The notes beneath the pieces are model-generated. The model did no database searches. It saw only the letters and a list, made by a program, of their open reading frames with translations, and was not told where the DNA came from. From JAAFHZ01 sp964247085 (GTDB taxonomy: Bacteria > Cyanobacteriota > Cyanobacteriia > Cyanobacteriales > Chamaesiphonaceae), in NCBI GenBank assembly GCA_964247085.1, contig CAXTSX010000016.1:1-64000 (forward strand): 64,000 bases of DNA, given 5' to 3'. Shown piece after piece: positions 8,878 through 17,626 of the stretch (its first letter is position 1; each line of letters starts with the position of its first letter). The position numbers and the translations under genes are program-made.

Positions 8878-10506
8878 TTAACGTTTATAACTAGTCAACC
8901 ATTCCCGCAGCTGTTCTCCAGCTACATCGCGGCCACCTAGGCCAAAGGCGATCGCACTAGCAATAGCAATAGCGCCTAAGCTCAAGCCAAAGGCTAAGTT
9001 GACGATATCGGGAGCAATACCCATCCGTTGTAAGCCCATGGCGCTGACCAACACAATGATCACAATCCGGGCAGCCTGCGCCAAGATGTTGGCTTGGCGG
9101 TTACCAGCGGCATTGATCAAGCGGTAGGCCAAGTTCGCTAAGAAGAGGCCGATCGCTACTACCACTAAACCGGTCAGAATTTGACCAGCAATTACCAAAA
9201 CACTTTGGGTGATGTTCGTCAGAGCGGGGATTTTTAAAATGTCCATAGCTGACACTACCGCTAGCAGCATGGTGCCGACTAAAGTCACAATTCCAGCAAT
9301 CTCGGAGGGAGTTTTAGATTGAATCCGAGTTTGGGTAGGTGCAGCCTCATCTACCAAACTACTCAGACCCAAAGTCCGAATAATGTTATTAAAGCCCAAT
9401 CCCGACAGAGTGTTGGTTACTAACTCGCTTAAAAAACGACCAATGAAGTAAGAAAGACCAATTAGCGCTCCAGCTGTCAAGATCCGGGGCAGCATCAGCA
9501 TTACTTCATTCAGCATGGCCACTGCCGGCCCAGAAATAGCCGCAATGTCTAATGCTTGTAAGGCCGAGATAACTCCCGGTACCAGGATCAAAACATAAAC
9601 AATAGTACCTAGAATGCCCGCCAGACTCTGGTTAGATGATGTTTTGGAGGTGTTGGGTGGTACCGCTTGGCCAGTAGTGGTGGTACGCGGAGTAGCTGGT
9701 CGGTTGAAGCCTAAATTGGCGGCCAAGCGTTCAGAGCCAGCTGCCACAGCTACGTTAACAACGATATCGCGTACAATCCGAGCAATAAACCAACTAACTA
9801 GACCAATGATGCCAGCCTTGAAGATTTTAGGGATAGCACTAATGATGTCGCTAGTCAGATTTTGCACTGGAGCTAGAGAACTACTGAGTCCGATCGCTTC
9901 CAAAATGGGGCTGAGGAAAAAGAGCAGTATGAGCCAAAAACTCAGATTGGCAATGGTGGCACTGGGGAGCACAGCATTGCGGTTACTGGTGTCAATTTGC
10001 AACTTGCGATCAAGGCCAAAAGATTGCGATACCTTCAAAATCAGCATTTTGACAGCGGTGGCTATCAACCAAGCAACTGCAGCCAAAGCCGCCGCTGAAA
10101 AGATTTTGGGCAAGAAGCCTAATACTTGATGGAGCAAGTCCTGCAGCGGAGCAGAAACACCAGTCAGATTCAAGGCATTCAGAAAACCAACAACACCAAA
10201 GAGAAAAACAATCCAAAAAACGACTGTTGAAACAATTTTCTCCGGTTTCATGCCACCGACCGACGAACCACCAGTAAAGTTACTCAGCAGTTGGTTGTCA
10301 ATATTAGTTTTAGATAACAAACTGCCAACAATCCAGCCGGCAATTAGGGCTACGATCCAACCGATCAGCAATATACCGATCGCAGCCAACAGGCTGGGTA
10401 AAAAACCCATCACCGGTGCAGCTAACTTATTAACATCCACTCCCGGCAATGTTTGCATGACCAGCACTTGTGACTGAAAAGTCATGGATTGCCAAATTTC
10501 ATTCAT
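8878..10506 (-). CDS. MscS-related membrane protein with repeated TM-helix motifs
   Basis: A 542-residue, very hydrophobic protein in the small-conductance mechanosensitive channel superfamily (conserved TM helix family, PF05552 type). It repeats a pattern of Leu-Pro plus a helix plus an Ala/Gly-rich helix at least five times: starting LPSLLAAIGIL, LPKIFSAAALA, IPKIFKAGIIG, LPRILTAGALI and a weaker AGQILTGLVVV. The last part (FGLSLGAIAIASAIAFGLGGRDVAGEQLREWL) resembles the pore helix and first soluble residues of MscS, but the large MscS beta domain is missing. It may gate solutes during osmotic downshift; transport is inferred only. It is monocistronic, with a 475-bp AT-rich upstream region. 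Confidence 0.8.
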   Translation of the reverse strand: MNEIWQSMTFQSQVLVMQTLPGVDVNKLAAPVMGFLPSLLAAIGILLIGWIVALIAGWIVGSLLSKTNIDNQLLSNFTGGSSVGGMKPEKIVSTVVFWIVFLFGVVGFLNALNLTGVSAPLQDLLHQVLGFLPKIFSAAALAAVAWLIATAVKMLILKVSQSFGLDRKLQIDTSNRNAVLPSATIANLSFWLILLFFLSPILEAIGLSSSLAPVQNLTSDIISAIPKIFKAGIIGLVSWFIARIVRDIVVNVAVAAGSERLAANLGFNRPATPRTTTTGQAVPPNTSKTSSNQSLAGILGTIVYVLILVPGVISALQALDIAAISGPAVAMLNEVMLMLPRILTAGALIGLSYFIGRFLSELVTNTLSGLGFNNIIRTLGLSSLVDEAAPTQTRIQSKTPSEIAGIVTLVGTMLLAVVSAMDILKIPALTNITQSVLVIAGQILTGLVVVAIGLFLANLAYRLINAAGNRQANILAQAARIVIIVLVSAMGLQRMGIAPDIVNLAFGLSLGAIAIASAIAFGLGGRDVAGEQLREWLTSYKR

Positions 10507-10981
10507 ATATGCACCATACTCACATGTAGAAGCTATTGACGGTTATGAAACCGCAATCTATAAATTCATACAACTGTATAATAGTTGTTAAATTCAAGAG
10601 ATGCTAAAGATTCTACGGATTTTCGTGGATAATCACAAATTTGCTAGTAACAAACCTTAATAGTTGACACCTTAATAACCATGATGAGCATGTTACATGA
10701 TTACAAGATTTCATAGATATTATCAATCAAAATTAGTAATAAGATAAAGCTTAAAGCCTTTTCATGACAAGGATTTTCGTAACTAATTCAAGACCTCATA
10801 CTTTACAAATTAGAGATCGGATGTAACATATCAGATCAGAAAGTTTACGAATATAAATTACATTTATTAACTCAAATATTCTTTTAACCACAATTTTAAA
10901 ATTCTATGTTCAATAACAATAATTTAAACATCTCCTAATTCAAATGCCCAACTATGCAAAAATTCAGCATTTTAGCGGTTG
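10507..10981. other. AT-rich intergenic region between MscS-type gene and devA
   Basis: The 475 bp are strongly AT-rich with no open frame of note. The right-hand part is downstream of devA, and the left-hand part must carry the promoter of the MscS-type gene; a TATTAT-like -10 is readable on the minus strand around 10575. CAACT/AGTTG at about 10570-10590 is a short inverted repeat. No RNA gene is recognised. Confidence 0.4.
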
Positions 10982-11752
10982 TTAATTTGGTATTAATTGG
11001 TCATCTTTAGCTAAACAGCCATCTTCTAAATGCACGATTCGATCGGCTACATCCAAAATTCGGTTATCGTGAGTCACCATCAAAATGGTAGTGCCTTGCT
11101 CCTTAGCTAGCCGCTGCATAATGTTCACCACATCTCGCCCCGACTTACTATCTAAAGCGGCGGTGGGTTCATCGGCCAGGACTAGCTTCGGACGGCTCAT
11201 TAAGGCTCTAGCGATCGCTACCCGTTGTTTTTGCCCCCCTGATAAGCTTTCGGGGTAATAGGTCTTGCGATCGGACAAACCCACCGCATCGAGCATAGCA
11301 GCAGCACGTTGCCGAGTTTCTTTGTTGCTAATATGGGCATGCAGTTGCCCGGACATTTCCACATTTTGCAGAGCCGTCAAAGACTTCAGTAGATTATGGG
11401 CTTGGAAAATATAGCCAATATTCCGACGCATTTTGGTAACTTGGCCTTTGCTAGCGCCAATCATTTCATTGCCCAGTACTTTGAGACTGCCAGTTTGAGG
11501 CGATCGTAAGCCTCCCATCAAAGTAAGTAGAGTAGTCTTGCCAGACCCAGAGGGACCAGTCATAATCACCAATTCTCCTTTGCCCACTTGCAGATTGATG
11601 TCATACAACACTTGTTTCCGCAACGCGCCTTTACCAAAATAATGATTTAGTCGATCGACTGCAACTACTACCTCATCAAAATGATGTTTGGGCGGAATAA
11701 TTTGGGGCTGGGGTGCTTGGCCATTGAGATTGGTCTGAATGGTATTAGACAT
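10982..11752 (-). CDS. devA: DevA-type ABC exporter ATPase
   Basis: ATP-binding subunit of a MacAB-like exporter of the DevBCA family, which in heterocyst-forming cyanobacteria exports envelope glycolipids and in others has stress-related roles. The 256 residues show Walker A GPSGSGKT (66-73), Q-loop near 117, signature LSGGQ (170-174), Walker B VLADEP (191-196) and H-loop VTHD. Last gene of devB-devC-devA, starting 11 bp after devC. The substrate cannot be deduced; an outer-membrane TolC partner is not in the window. Confidence 0.92.
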   Translation of the reverse strand: MSNTIQTNLNGQAPQPQIIPPKHHFDEVVVAVDRLNHYFGKGALRKQVLYDINLQVGKGELVIMTGPSGSGKTTLLTLMGGLRSPQTGSLKVLGNEMIGASKGQVTKMRRNIGYIFQAHNLLKSLTALQNVEMSGQLHAHISNKETRQRAAAMLDAVGLSDRKTYYPESLSGGQKQRVAIARALMSRPKLVLADEPTAALDSKSGRDVVNIMQRLAKEQGTTILMVTHDNRILDVADRIVHLEDGCLAKDDQLIPN

Positions 11753-11763
11753 AATGATTTCCT

Positions 11764-12936
11764 CTAGAACATATCAGCAGGGTCAGCAGCTTGCAGTTTT
11801 CGCACGGCGATCGCCCCGGAAACCAAACACATAATTAAAGTCAGAAGTAAGACGGTCGTAGCCCGCACCACGGTCATCAACAGCGGCAAATTGGTAGCAT
11901 TGCGAGTGATGGTGTATAAACCAACAGCCGCCAACATCCCTGGAAAAAAGCCGACGATCGCCAAGATCACGGCTTCTTGGAAAACCACTGCCAGCAGGTA
12001 AAAGTCTGTATAACCCATTGCTTTGAGGGTGGCATATTCTGACAAGTGATCGGCTACATCGGTGTAGAGAATTTGATACACAATCACAATTCCCACAATA
12101 AAGCCCATAATCGTGCCCAAAGTGAAAATAAAGCCGATCGATGTGCCAGTTTGCCAATAGTTCAACTCAAAATTAATAAATTCTTCCCGGCTTAAAACCT
12201 TCACATCATCTGGCAATTGCTGATCTAGTAGCTTGATGGTTTGCTTTAAATCTGATCCAGGCTGGAGACGGACAACACCAATATCTATTAGTCCTTTATC
12301 TCGTTTAAACAACCGGTTAAAGTTGGTGTCACTAGTCACCACATTACCGTCAGCCCCAAAGGATGCTCCCAGGGTAAACAAACCACCCACCTTGATTTTG
12401 CGACTACGCATCTCAGTAGTAACAGTTTTACCTTCCTTAAACCATTTACCGACATCCCCAAATTGTTCGCGCGACTGAATATCAAAAAGATAGGTGTCCG
12501 GCAACATAATCTGGTCAATATTTTTCTGATCTTCTGGCTTTTTACTAATGCCTGGTAGCTCAAATAGCCCTCGATCGGCTGGGTTATAGCCAATCACCAT
12601 CATACTTCTAGTAGTTTTATTTTCAGGGTTCTTCCAAAGACCAAAATCGAGATAAATGGGCGTAATCGCCGCCACGTTACTAACCGATCGACTTTGGTAA
12701 AGACGACGTAGCGGTAAGCTTTTCATCGCAATCAACGAAGTAGACTGGGGACTAATCAGAAAGACATCACCCTGAATGCTTTTGTGTAATGTCACCGCAC
12801 TATCAAACAACGCATCTCGGAAACCCAGTTGCATAAACATCAAAATGTCGGCAAATGAGATCCCGGCGATCGCTACCAACAGCCGAATTTTTTCGTGGCT
12901 AAGTTGCAGCCAGGCTAGCGGAATTTTTCCAAACAT
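11764..12936 (-). CDS. devC: DevC-type ABC exporter permease
   Basis: FtsX/MacB-like permease of 390 residues. It has one N-terminal membrane helix (about 20-40), a periplasmic domain of some 220 residues, and three C-terminal helices (about 267-290, 310-340 and 355-380), the layout of DevC. It begins 5 bp after devB and is followed closely by devA, so the three are translated from one message. It should sit in the inner membrane and dock with the DevB fusion protein. Confidence 0.9.
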   Translation of the reverse strand: MFGKIPLAWLQLSHEKIRLLVAIAGISFADILMFMQLGFRDALFDSAVTLHKSIQGDVFLISPQSTSLIAMKSLPLRRLYQSRSVSNVAAITPIYLDFGLWKNPENKTTRSMMVIGYNPADRGLFELPGISKKPEDQKNIDQIMLPDTYLFDIQSREQFGDVGKWFKEGKTVTTEMRSRKIKVGGLFTLGASFGADGNVVTSDTNFNRLFKRDKGLIDIGVVRLQPGSDLKQTIKLLDQQLPDDVKVLSREEFINFELNYWQTGTSIGFIFTLGTIMGFIVGIVIVYQILYTDVADHLSEYATLKAMGYTDFYLLAVVFQEAVILAIVGFFPGMLAAVGLYTITRNATNLPLLMTVVRATTVLLLTLIMCLVSGAIAVRKLQAADPADMF

Positions 12937-12941
12937 ATGGC

Positions 12942-14459
12942 CTAGTTGTTGATTTTTACTTCTATTTTGGAGTTGGTTAGACCCCGCACTTTATTGTTAT
13001 CCTGCGGATCAAGAACCAGCTTCACTTCCACAATCCGGGAATCAGCATCAGCGGCTGGGTCAGTACTGAGGACATCTTTTTTGGCAATTTGTTGGCCAAT
13101 TTGCTGCACCGTACCCCTAATTTTGCCCGTAAAAGCCCCAGTTTCACTGGTGATTTCGGCCACTTGTCCCATCTTAACTTTGCCAATATCGCTTTCATAA
13201 ACTTCCGCCACAGCCACCATTTGGTCATTTTGAGCTAGCTCAATAATGCCCTTGCTATTCGTGGCTTCGCCTGGTCTAGTGTAGATTTTAAAAACTTCCC
13301 CAGCGATCGGTGCTCGAATATAAGCCAATTCCAACTCCGCCTTCGCCTGCCTTGCCGCTGCGATCGAACTAGCAACTTCCGCCTCCGCCGACTTCACATC
13401 CACTGGTCGCACCTCCGAAATTTTAGCTGAAGTGGCCTTTGCCCCTTTGATCTGCTCATTGAGGGTCGCTGCCGTGCGGTTATAGGTAGCTTCGGCTTCC
13501 TTAATCTGTTGAGTCAGATTACTCACAATCCGCTGCTTAGTCGCCGTATTTTCAGCAATTTGTTGCTTGAGAATACTAATGCTCTGCTGATATTGAGCCT
13601 TGGTTTCGGTCAATTGTTCTTGGACGGTGGCTTGCTCTAAGCACTTACTATCACGCAAACTAGCCTGAATCGCCTTTTCCGCAAATAGTGAGTTGTAGCG
13701 CTGGCATTCGACAGTGGCGTTGCGTAACTGCGCACTGAAACGACTAATCCGCGCTTGATAAGTCGGTTTTTCGCCAGTCAACTGGGCTGTCAACGCCTGG
13801 ATTTTGGAGCTTTGCGCCTGTGGTTCAAAAATTAGTTGCTCTTTTAACCGGGTCAGAGTCGCTTTAGCGGTGGCTGTTTCCCCCCGCAATTGCTGTTGCA
13901 AGCGGCCAACTTCGGATTGCTGCGCCGAAATCTCACCAGTTTGAGCACCAGATTTTACTTTGTTGAGTTTAGCTTGGGACACCCGAATATCTTCTTGGGC
14001 TTTGGCTAACTGGGCTTGCTTGCTGCCACTACTATCCAAGATCGCCACAACCTGACCAGCGGTTACCCGATCGCCCTCCTTAACTAACAGCTGTTTTAAT
14101 AAGCTACCTTGCGAAGAAGAAGCTCCCAGTCTCATCACTTCACTTTCTGGCTCCAAGCGACCCAGAGCAGATATGGCGTTAATTGTGGCTGCTGGTGCAG
14201 GTGTAGCCGTCGCTTCAGGGTTAGCTTTAGGAGCCACTACTCCAGAAAAATATAGACTAGTTGGCAAGGCCAATAAGCCAGCTGCCGCTAATACCCAGAC
14301 CCATTTTTTAGAGAGCCAAGAATTGGATTCTACTAACGGTTCGGATTCAGCCACCGGAGTTAGTCGATCGACATCTTCGTTATGCTCAACGAGCGTCGGT
14401 TCACCAACTGATGAAACTAATTCGGCATCAGTCAACGAATTGTCTGATTTATTTTCCAT
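12942..14459 (-). CDS. devB: DevB-type membrane fusion protein
   Basis: HlyD-family adaptor that links the DevCA pump to an outer-membrane channel. From the ATG at 14459 it has 505 residues; an in-frame start at 14543 would add 28 hydrophobic residues and is less likely because the proper anchor helix (WVWVLAAAGLLALPTSLYF) follows at about residue 54. Then come a lipoyl half-motif near GRLEPESEVMRLG, a long coiled coil rich in Gln, Ala and Lys, the second lipoyl half (AYIRAPIAGEVFKIYTRPGE) and a beta-barrel domain. First gene of the operon. A long inverted repeat lies in its leader at 14549-14588 and a TetR gene is divergent. Confidence 0.9.
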   Translation of the reverse strand: MENKSDNSLTDAELVSSVGEPTLVEHNEDVDRLTPVAESEPLVESNSWLSKKWVWVLAAAGLLALPTSLYFSGVVAPKANPEATATPAPAATINAISALGRLEPESEVMRLGASSSQGSLLKQLLVKEGDRVTAGQVVAILDSSGSKQAQLAKAQEDIRVSQAKLNKVKSGAQTGEISAQQSEVGRLQQQLRGETATAKATLTRLKEQLIFEPQAQSSKIQALTAQLTGEKPTYQARISRFSAQLRNATVECQRYNSLFAEKAIQASLRDSKCLEQATVQEQLTETKAQYQQSISILKQQIAENTATKQRIVSNLTQQIKEAEATYNRTAATLNEQIKGAKATSAKISEVRPVDVKSAEAEVASSIAAARQAKAELELAYIRAPIAGEVFKIYTRPGEATNSKGIIELAQNDQMVAVAEVYESDIGKVKMGQVAEITSETGAFTGKIRGTVQQIGQQIAKKDVLSTDPAADADSRIVEVKLVLDPQDNNKVRGLTNSKIEVKINN

Positions 14460-14548
14460 TCCGGCCTGGGATTTTAGCATAGAAACTATCCAGAGTGAAG
14501 TTGCGAGAAATTGCAATAAAAATATACAAGCGATTTTAAACAATAAAA

Positions 14549-14588
14549 TGAGGGATAGTCGTTTTACAGTAAAATCGCTTATCCCTCA
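14549..14588 (-). promoter_or_regulatory. Near-perfect inverted repeat in the devB leader, possible attenuator
   Basis: TGAGGGATA (14549-14557) pairs with TATCCCTCA (14580-14588), and inside it TTTTAC pairs with GTAAAA around a single A, with a CG/CG pair between the two helices. About 17 bp can pair in 40 nt. On the devB-sense strand the hairpin is followed by TTTTATTGTTT, which resembles an intrinsic terminator placed before the devB start at 14459. It may instead be a protein-binding site. Confidence 0.55.
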
Positions 14589-14607
14589 AGCAAGCTGAAC
14601 CCAATAA

Positions 14608-14735
14608 TTAACTTACTTGTTAGTTATCTTACCCAGCTATCGATATTGCTGTCAAGGGAGCAAAATTTATATTTTTAAGTCTTGGACTTTAGAAGTATTG
14701 AGTCTACAATGGACTCACTAGTTAGTTAGTTAAGG
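14608..14735. promoter_or_regulatory. Candidate TetR operators and promoters between devB and tetR
   Basis: Two related motifs face each other: TAACTTACTTGTTAGTTA at 14609-14626 and, on the other strand, TAACTAACTAACTAG within 14718-14735. They agree at 11 of 15 positions. A separate inverted repeat TGAGTC/GACTCA lies at 14699-14717. Their position between divergent genes suggests control of devBCA and tetR by the TetR protein; this is inference. Confidence 0.4.
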
Positions 14736-14753
14736 AATCATAACAACACTGCA

Positions 14754-15434
14754 ATGAACATAGCCAAGAAACTCTGCAAGAAAACTTCTAGCCGCGATCC
14801 AGAATTAACTAAAACTAAAATCCTGGATGCAGCAGAGGCTGAGTTTGCGATCGGCGGTTTAGCCGCAGCCCGCACTGAAGCGATCGCCGCCCAAACCGGG
14901 GTGACTAAGGCGATGATCTATTACTACTTTGACAGCAAAGAAGATCTATACCGAGCTGTGATTGAGCGTTGCTTCAATGAAGATTTGATGCTAGTAGAAT
15001 CTTTGCGTTTAGAAGACTTAGCACCCCAGGAAGCTTTAGTTACTGGGGTGCGGATGATGTTACAACTCATGTCCCTCAAGCCTCACATGGCAAGTATATT
15101 CGCTTTAGAATCAATCCAGAATAAAGGTAAATATTACCCTAAGCAGACTGCTGACATTCTGTATGGCAAGCTGATGTGCTTATTGGAGCAAGGAATGACT
15201 ACTGGAGTATTTCGACTATTAGAACCTCGCCACACTGCGGTCAATATTATTGGTACTTGCGCTTTTTACTTTGTTTCTCTCGAAAATATCAAATATTTAT
15301 GGCCAGGGAAAAAGATGCTTGGTAAAGAGATGATGCAGCAACACTCTCAAGCAGCGATGGATATGATTTTAGCTGGCATTTTAGCTGAACCCTATGTGAG
15401 TAAGTCGATCGATGCCAATATTCCCGTTTTTTAG
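14754..15434 (+). CDS. TetR/AcrR-family transcriptional regulator, divergent from devBCA
   Basis: The 226-residue protein has an N-terminal helix-turn-helix (about 20-65) with the typical core AEFAIGGLAAARTEAIAAQTG followed by VTKAMIYYYFDSKEDLY, and an all-helical ligand-binding C-terminal domain of the usual size. The first 17 residues are basic and not part of the fold. It is transcribed away from devB, a placement common for a repressor of an adjacent exporter, so it probably controls devBCA in response to an exported or toxic compound. The inducer is unknown. Confidence 0.88.
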   Translation: MNIAKKLCKKTSSRDPELTKTKILDAAEAEFAIGGLAAARTEAIAAQTGVTKAMIYYYFDSKEDLYRAVIERCFNEDLMLVESLRLEDLAPQEALVTGVRMMLQLMSLKPHMASIFALESIQNKGKYYPKQTADILYGKLMCLLEQGMTTGVFRLLEPRHTAVNIIGTCAFYFVSLENIKYLWPGKKMLGKEMMQQHSQAAMDMILAGILAEPYVSKSIDANIPVF

Positions 15435-15552
15435 TCAGAATAGACTGTACTTAATGAAATTATTCAGATCACCAAAATATTCAACAAAATGAATCCGATC
15501 GAACGCAGCTTCTGTATATCTAGTAGAAACTTACAGAAACTCGATCGTTCTT

Positions 15553-16065
15553 ATGAAATTTCCTACCTCTCAAATTATCGCTGTTCTAGCTATTGCCGCC
15601 ACCACCGCGATCGGCATCAATGCCCTCCAAGCGAGATCTGTACCCACAGAAACAGCCACCCCACCCAAATTAGTAGCGATGGGCGGAGCCACGGCCTTAG
15701 CCAAAGAACTACAAGGTAAACCAGTAGTTGTGGATGTCTATGCCAGCTGGTGTCCGGCTTGTAAAAATGTGGCTCCGACCCTCTCGCAACTCAAACAGCA
15801 ATATGGCAATAAAGCCCATTTTGTCGTATTAGATGTGACCGATCGACAAGCTACTGCTGCCACCACGAAATTAGCTGCTAAAACTGGTTTGAGTGGATTT
15901 TTAAAGGCTAATAAATCCCAAACTGGCACGATCGCCATCATTGATCCGGCTACGGGCAAAGTTATTAAACAATTCCGGAATAATGCCACCATCTCTGACT
16001 ATACCGCTGTACTTGATCGATCGATCGCCAAAATGGGCAAAGGTGATGCCATGAAAAAGCCTTAG
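15553..16065 (+). CDS. Exported thioredoxin-fold protein with WCPAC active site
   Basis: A 170-residue protein with an N-terminal hydrophobic segment (about 8-25, signal or anchor) followed by a thioredoxin domain with the redox motif Trp66-Cys67-Pro-Ala-Cys70. The Trp-Cys-x-x-Cys motif and membrane segment match TlpA/HCF164/TxlA-type thioredoxins on the outer side of the cytoplasmic or thylakoid membrane. The C-terminus is short and Met/Lys rich (MGKGDAMKKP). It is the first gene of a cluster with a CcdA-like transporter, a sigma/anti-sigma pair and an exported MsrA, so it probably carries electrons from CcdA to MsrA. The role as MsrA donor is inferred from context. Confidence 0.85.
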   Translation: MKFPTSQIIAVLAIAATTAIGINALQARSVPTETATPPKLVAMGGATALAKELQGKPVVVDVYASWCPACKNVAPTLSQLKQQYGNKAHFVVLDVTDRQATAATTKLAAKTGLSGFLKANKSQTGTIAIIDPATGKVIKQFRNNATISDYTAVLDRSIAKMGKGDAMKKP

Positions 16066-16158
16066 ACACTATCTTTCAGCATTTAATTGGGCGAGTGTCA
16101 AAACAACCCGCCCAGCCAAATTGTTAATAACAACATCATTTCCCCCCACCGACATGTC

Positions 16159-17052
16159 ATGAATGACCGCAATACTGTTGAGCAAAGGACTAAAACCCGC
16201 CGTTCTCCACCAAAATGGTCGATCTGGTTAGGCTTAAGTCTCGTCACGATCGGGGCAATTGGATTCACCAAAAATTTTGATTGGCCACAGCTAATCAAAC
16301 AAATACTATCCAATGTTGAAATTAGCTGGCAAAATCTCACCCACCCATTAGAACAAGCGGTATCCGGGGCAGAAAATAGCTATCAAAAATGGGGTGACAA
16401 CCAACCCCTTACAAACCCCTGGATTTTGTTACCATTTGCCGCTGGCGGTGGTTTATTAGCTAGCATTTCTCCATGTATTTTGGCGATGCTACCAGTTAAT
16501 CTGAGCTACATCGGCACTCTTAACGTCAAATCGCGACAAGAAGCGTTCTGGAATGCTACCGGATTTGTATTGGGCGTAGTTACAGTACTTAGTATATTTG
16601 GACTATTCTCATCAGTAGCAGCGGCGGTGATGGTCGATTGGCGGGGACATATTAACATTGCGATCGGCCTGTTAATTATTTTGATGGGTCTGAGTTTTGG
16701 TGGGTTGTTCCATCTGCCTTTGCCTCAAAGCCAAATCTCTTTACCAGGGGCTGGTACCTATGGGGTGGGTATGACCTTTGCTTTGATTAGTTCTCCCTGT
16801 GCTAGTCCAGTGCTGTTTGCGGTGTTGGCCGCTGCGGCTGCCACTGGTTCCCCCCTATGGATTACTCTCACGATGGTGGCCTATGCCCTGGGCTATACGG
16901 TAGTGATTTTTGCGACCAGTTTATTTGCCGGGTTAATTAAAGTCAGTCGCCAAATTTTAATGCGGTCTGATGCCGTACTGCGGTGGGGTGGACTAGTAAT
17001 GGTACTGATGGGTGGGTATTATGTGATATCAGGTATTCTCTGGTTCTTCTAG
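16159..17052 (+). CDS. ccdA: CcdA/DsbD-type thiol-disulfide membrane transporter
   Basis: From the ATG at 16159 the protein has 297 residues; an in-frame TTG at 16087 is possible but the extra 24 residues look non-native. After one N-terminal helix (WLGLSLVTIGAIGFTK) come about six helices of the DsbD_2/CcdA fold with the two hallmark cysteines in Ser-Pro-Cys motifs (ASISPCILAML and ALISSPCASPVLF). These cysteines pass electrons from cytosolic thioredoxin across the membrane. It follows the exported thioredoxin by 93 bp and the sigma factor begins 4 bp after its stop, so it is in the same operon. It may instead serve cytochrome c maturation, but the neighbours argue for MsrA reduction. Confidence 0.88.
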   Translation: MNDRNTVEQRTKTRRSPPKWSIWLGLSLVTIGAIGFTKNFDWPQLIKQILSNVEISWQNLTHPLEQAVSGAENSYQKWGDNQPLTNPWILLPFAAGGGLLASISPCILAMLPVNLSYIGTLNVKSRQEAFWNATGFVLGVVTVLSIFGLFSSVAAAVMVDWRGHINIAIGLLIILMGLSFGGLFHLPLPQSQISLPGAGTYGVGMTFALISSPCASPVLFAVLAAAAATGSPLWITLTMVAYALGYTVVIFATSLFAGLIKVSRQILMRSDAVLRWGGLVMVLMGGYYVISGILWFF

Positions 17053-17056
17053 GCTT

Positions 17057-17617
17057 ATGCTCACTGACGAGTCCGATCTCCAAGTGGTGGTGGCACTGCA
17101 AGCAGGCAACAATACCGCTTTGGGCATTGTATACGATCGATATGGCACCGCTGTTTATCGGTTGGCTTTACGGATGTTAACTAATCCAACGGAGGCGGAA
17201 GATCTGACCCAAGAGGTATTTCTAGCTTTTTGGCGAGGAGTTGATAAATACGATCCGCAACGCGGTACGTTATTGGTTTTTCTGCTGACGATCGCTAGAT
17301 CACGAGCACTCAATCGTCTGCAACAGCAGAACTCTCAACACAATTTACAGCAACGATTTGGTCACCATCTATCCTCCCCACCGAGCCAGCCTGGCATGGA
17401 ATCTGTCGCTTTGCATGAATTAGGCGATCGAATGAGCATCGCTCTGGAGCAACTGCCGATCGCTCAAAAGCAAGTTCTAGAGATGGCTTACTATGAAGGA
17501 AAGAGCCAATCAATGATCGCCCAAGAGCTGGATTTACCTTTGGGTACCATCAAAACCAGGTCGCGTCAGGGACTCCTCAAACTGAGACAATTGCTTCGGG
17601 ATTTAGTGGAAGGTTGA
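17057..17617 (+). CDS. ECF-type RNA polymerase sigma factor
   Basis: The 186-residue protein has sigma-70 region 2 (about 25-90, including EAEDLTQEVFLAFWRGVDKYD and RSRALNRL) and region 4 (about 128-180, LPIAQKQVLEMAYYEGKSQ and the helix-turn-helix PLGTIKTRSRQGLLKLRQLL), with no regions 1 or 3; this is the ECF layout, closest to SigK-like factors. It starts 4 bp after ccdA and its stop lies 9 bp before the anti-sigma gene. It should be held inactive by the next gene's product and probably transcribes its own operon, including msrA. The promoter it reads was not identified with confidence. Confidence 0.9.
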   Translation: MLTDESDLQVVVALQAGNNTALGIVYDRYGTAVYRLALRMLTNPTEAEDLTQEVFLAFWRGVDKYDPQRGTLLVFLLTIARSRALNRLQQQNSQHNLQQRFGHHLSSPPSQPGMESVALHELGDRMSIALEQLPIAQKQVLEMAYYEGKSQSMIAQELDLPLGTIKTRSRQGLLKLRQLLRDLVEG

Positions 17618-17626
17618 CATCTTAAA

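Noticed and set aside
9614..10129. 171-codon plus-strand frame inside the MscS-type gene
   Set aside because: Antisense shadow of a hydrophobic gene with strong family evidence on the other strand; composition is Arg/Ala-rich without domains.
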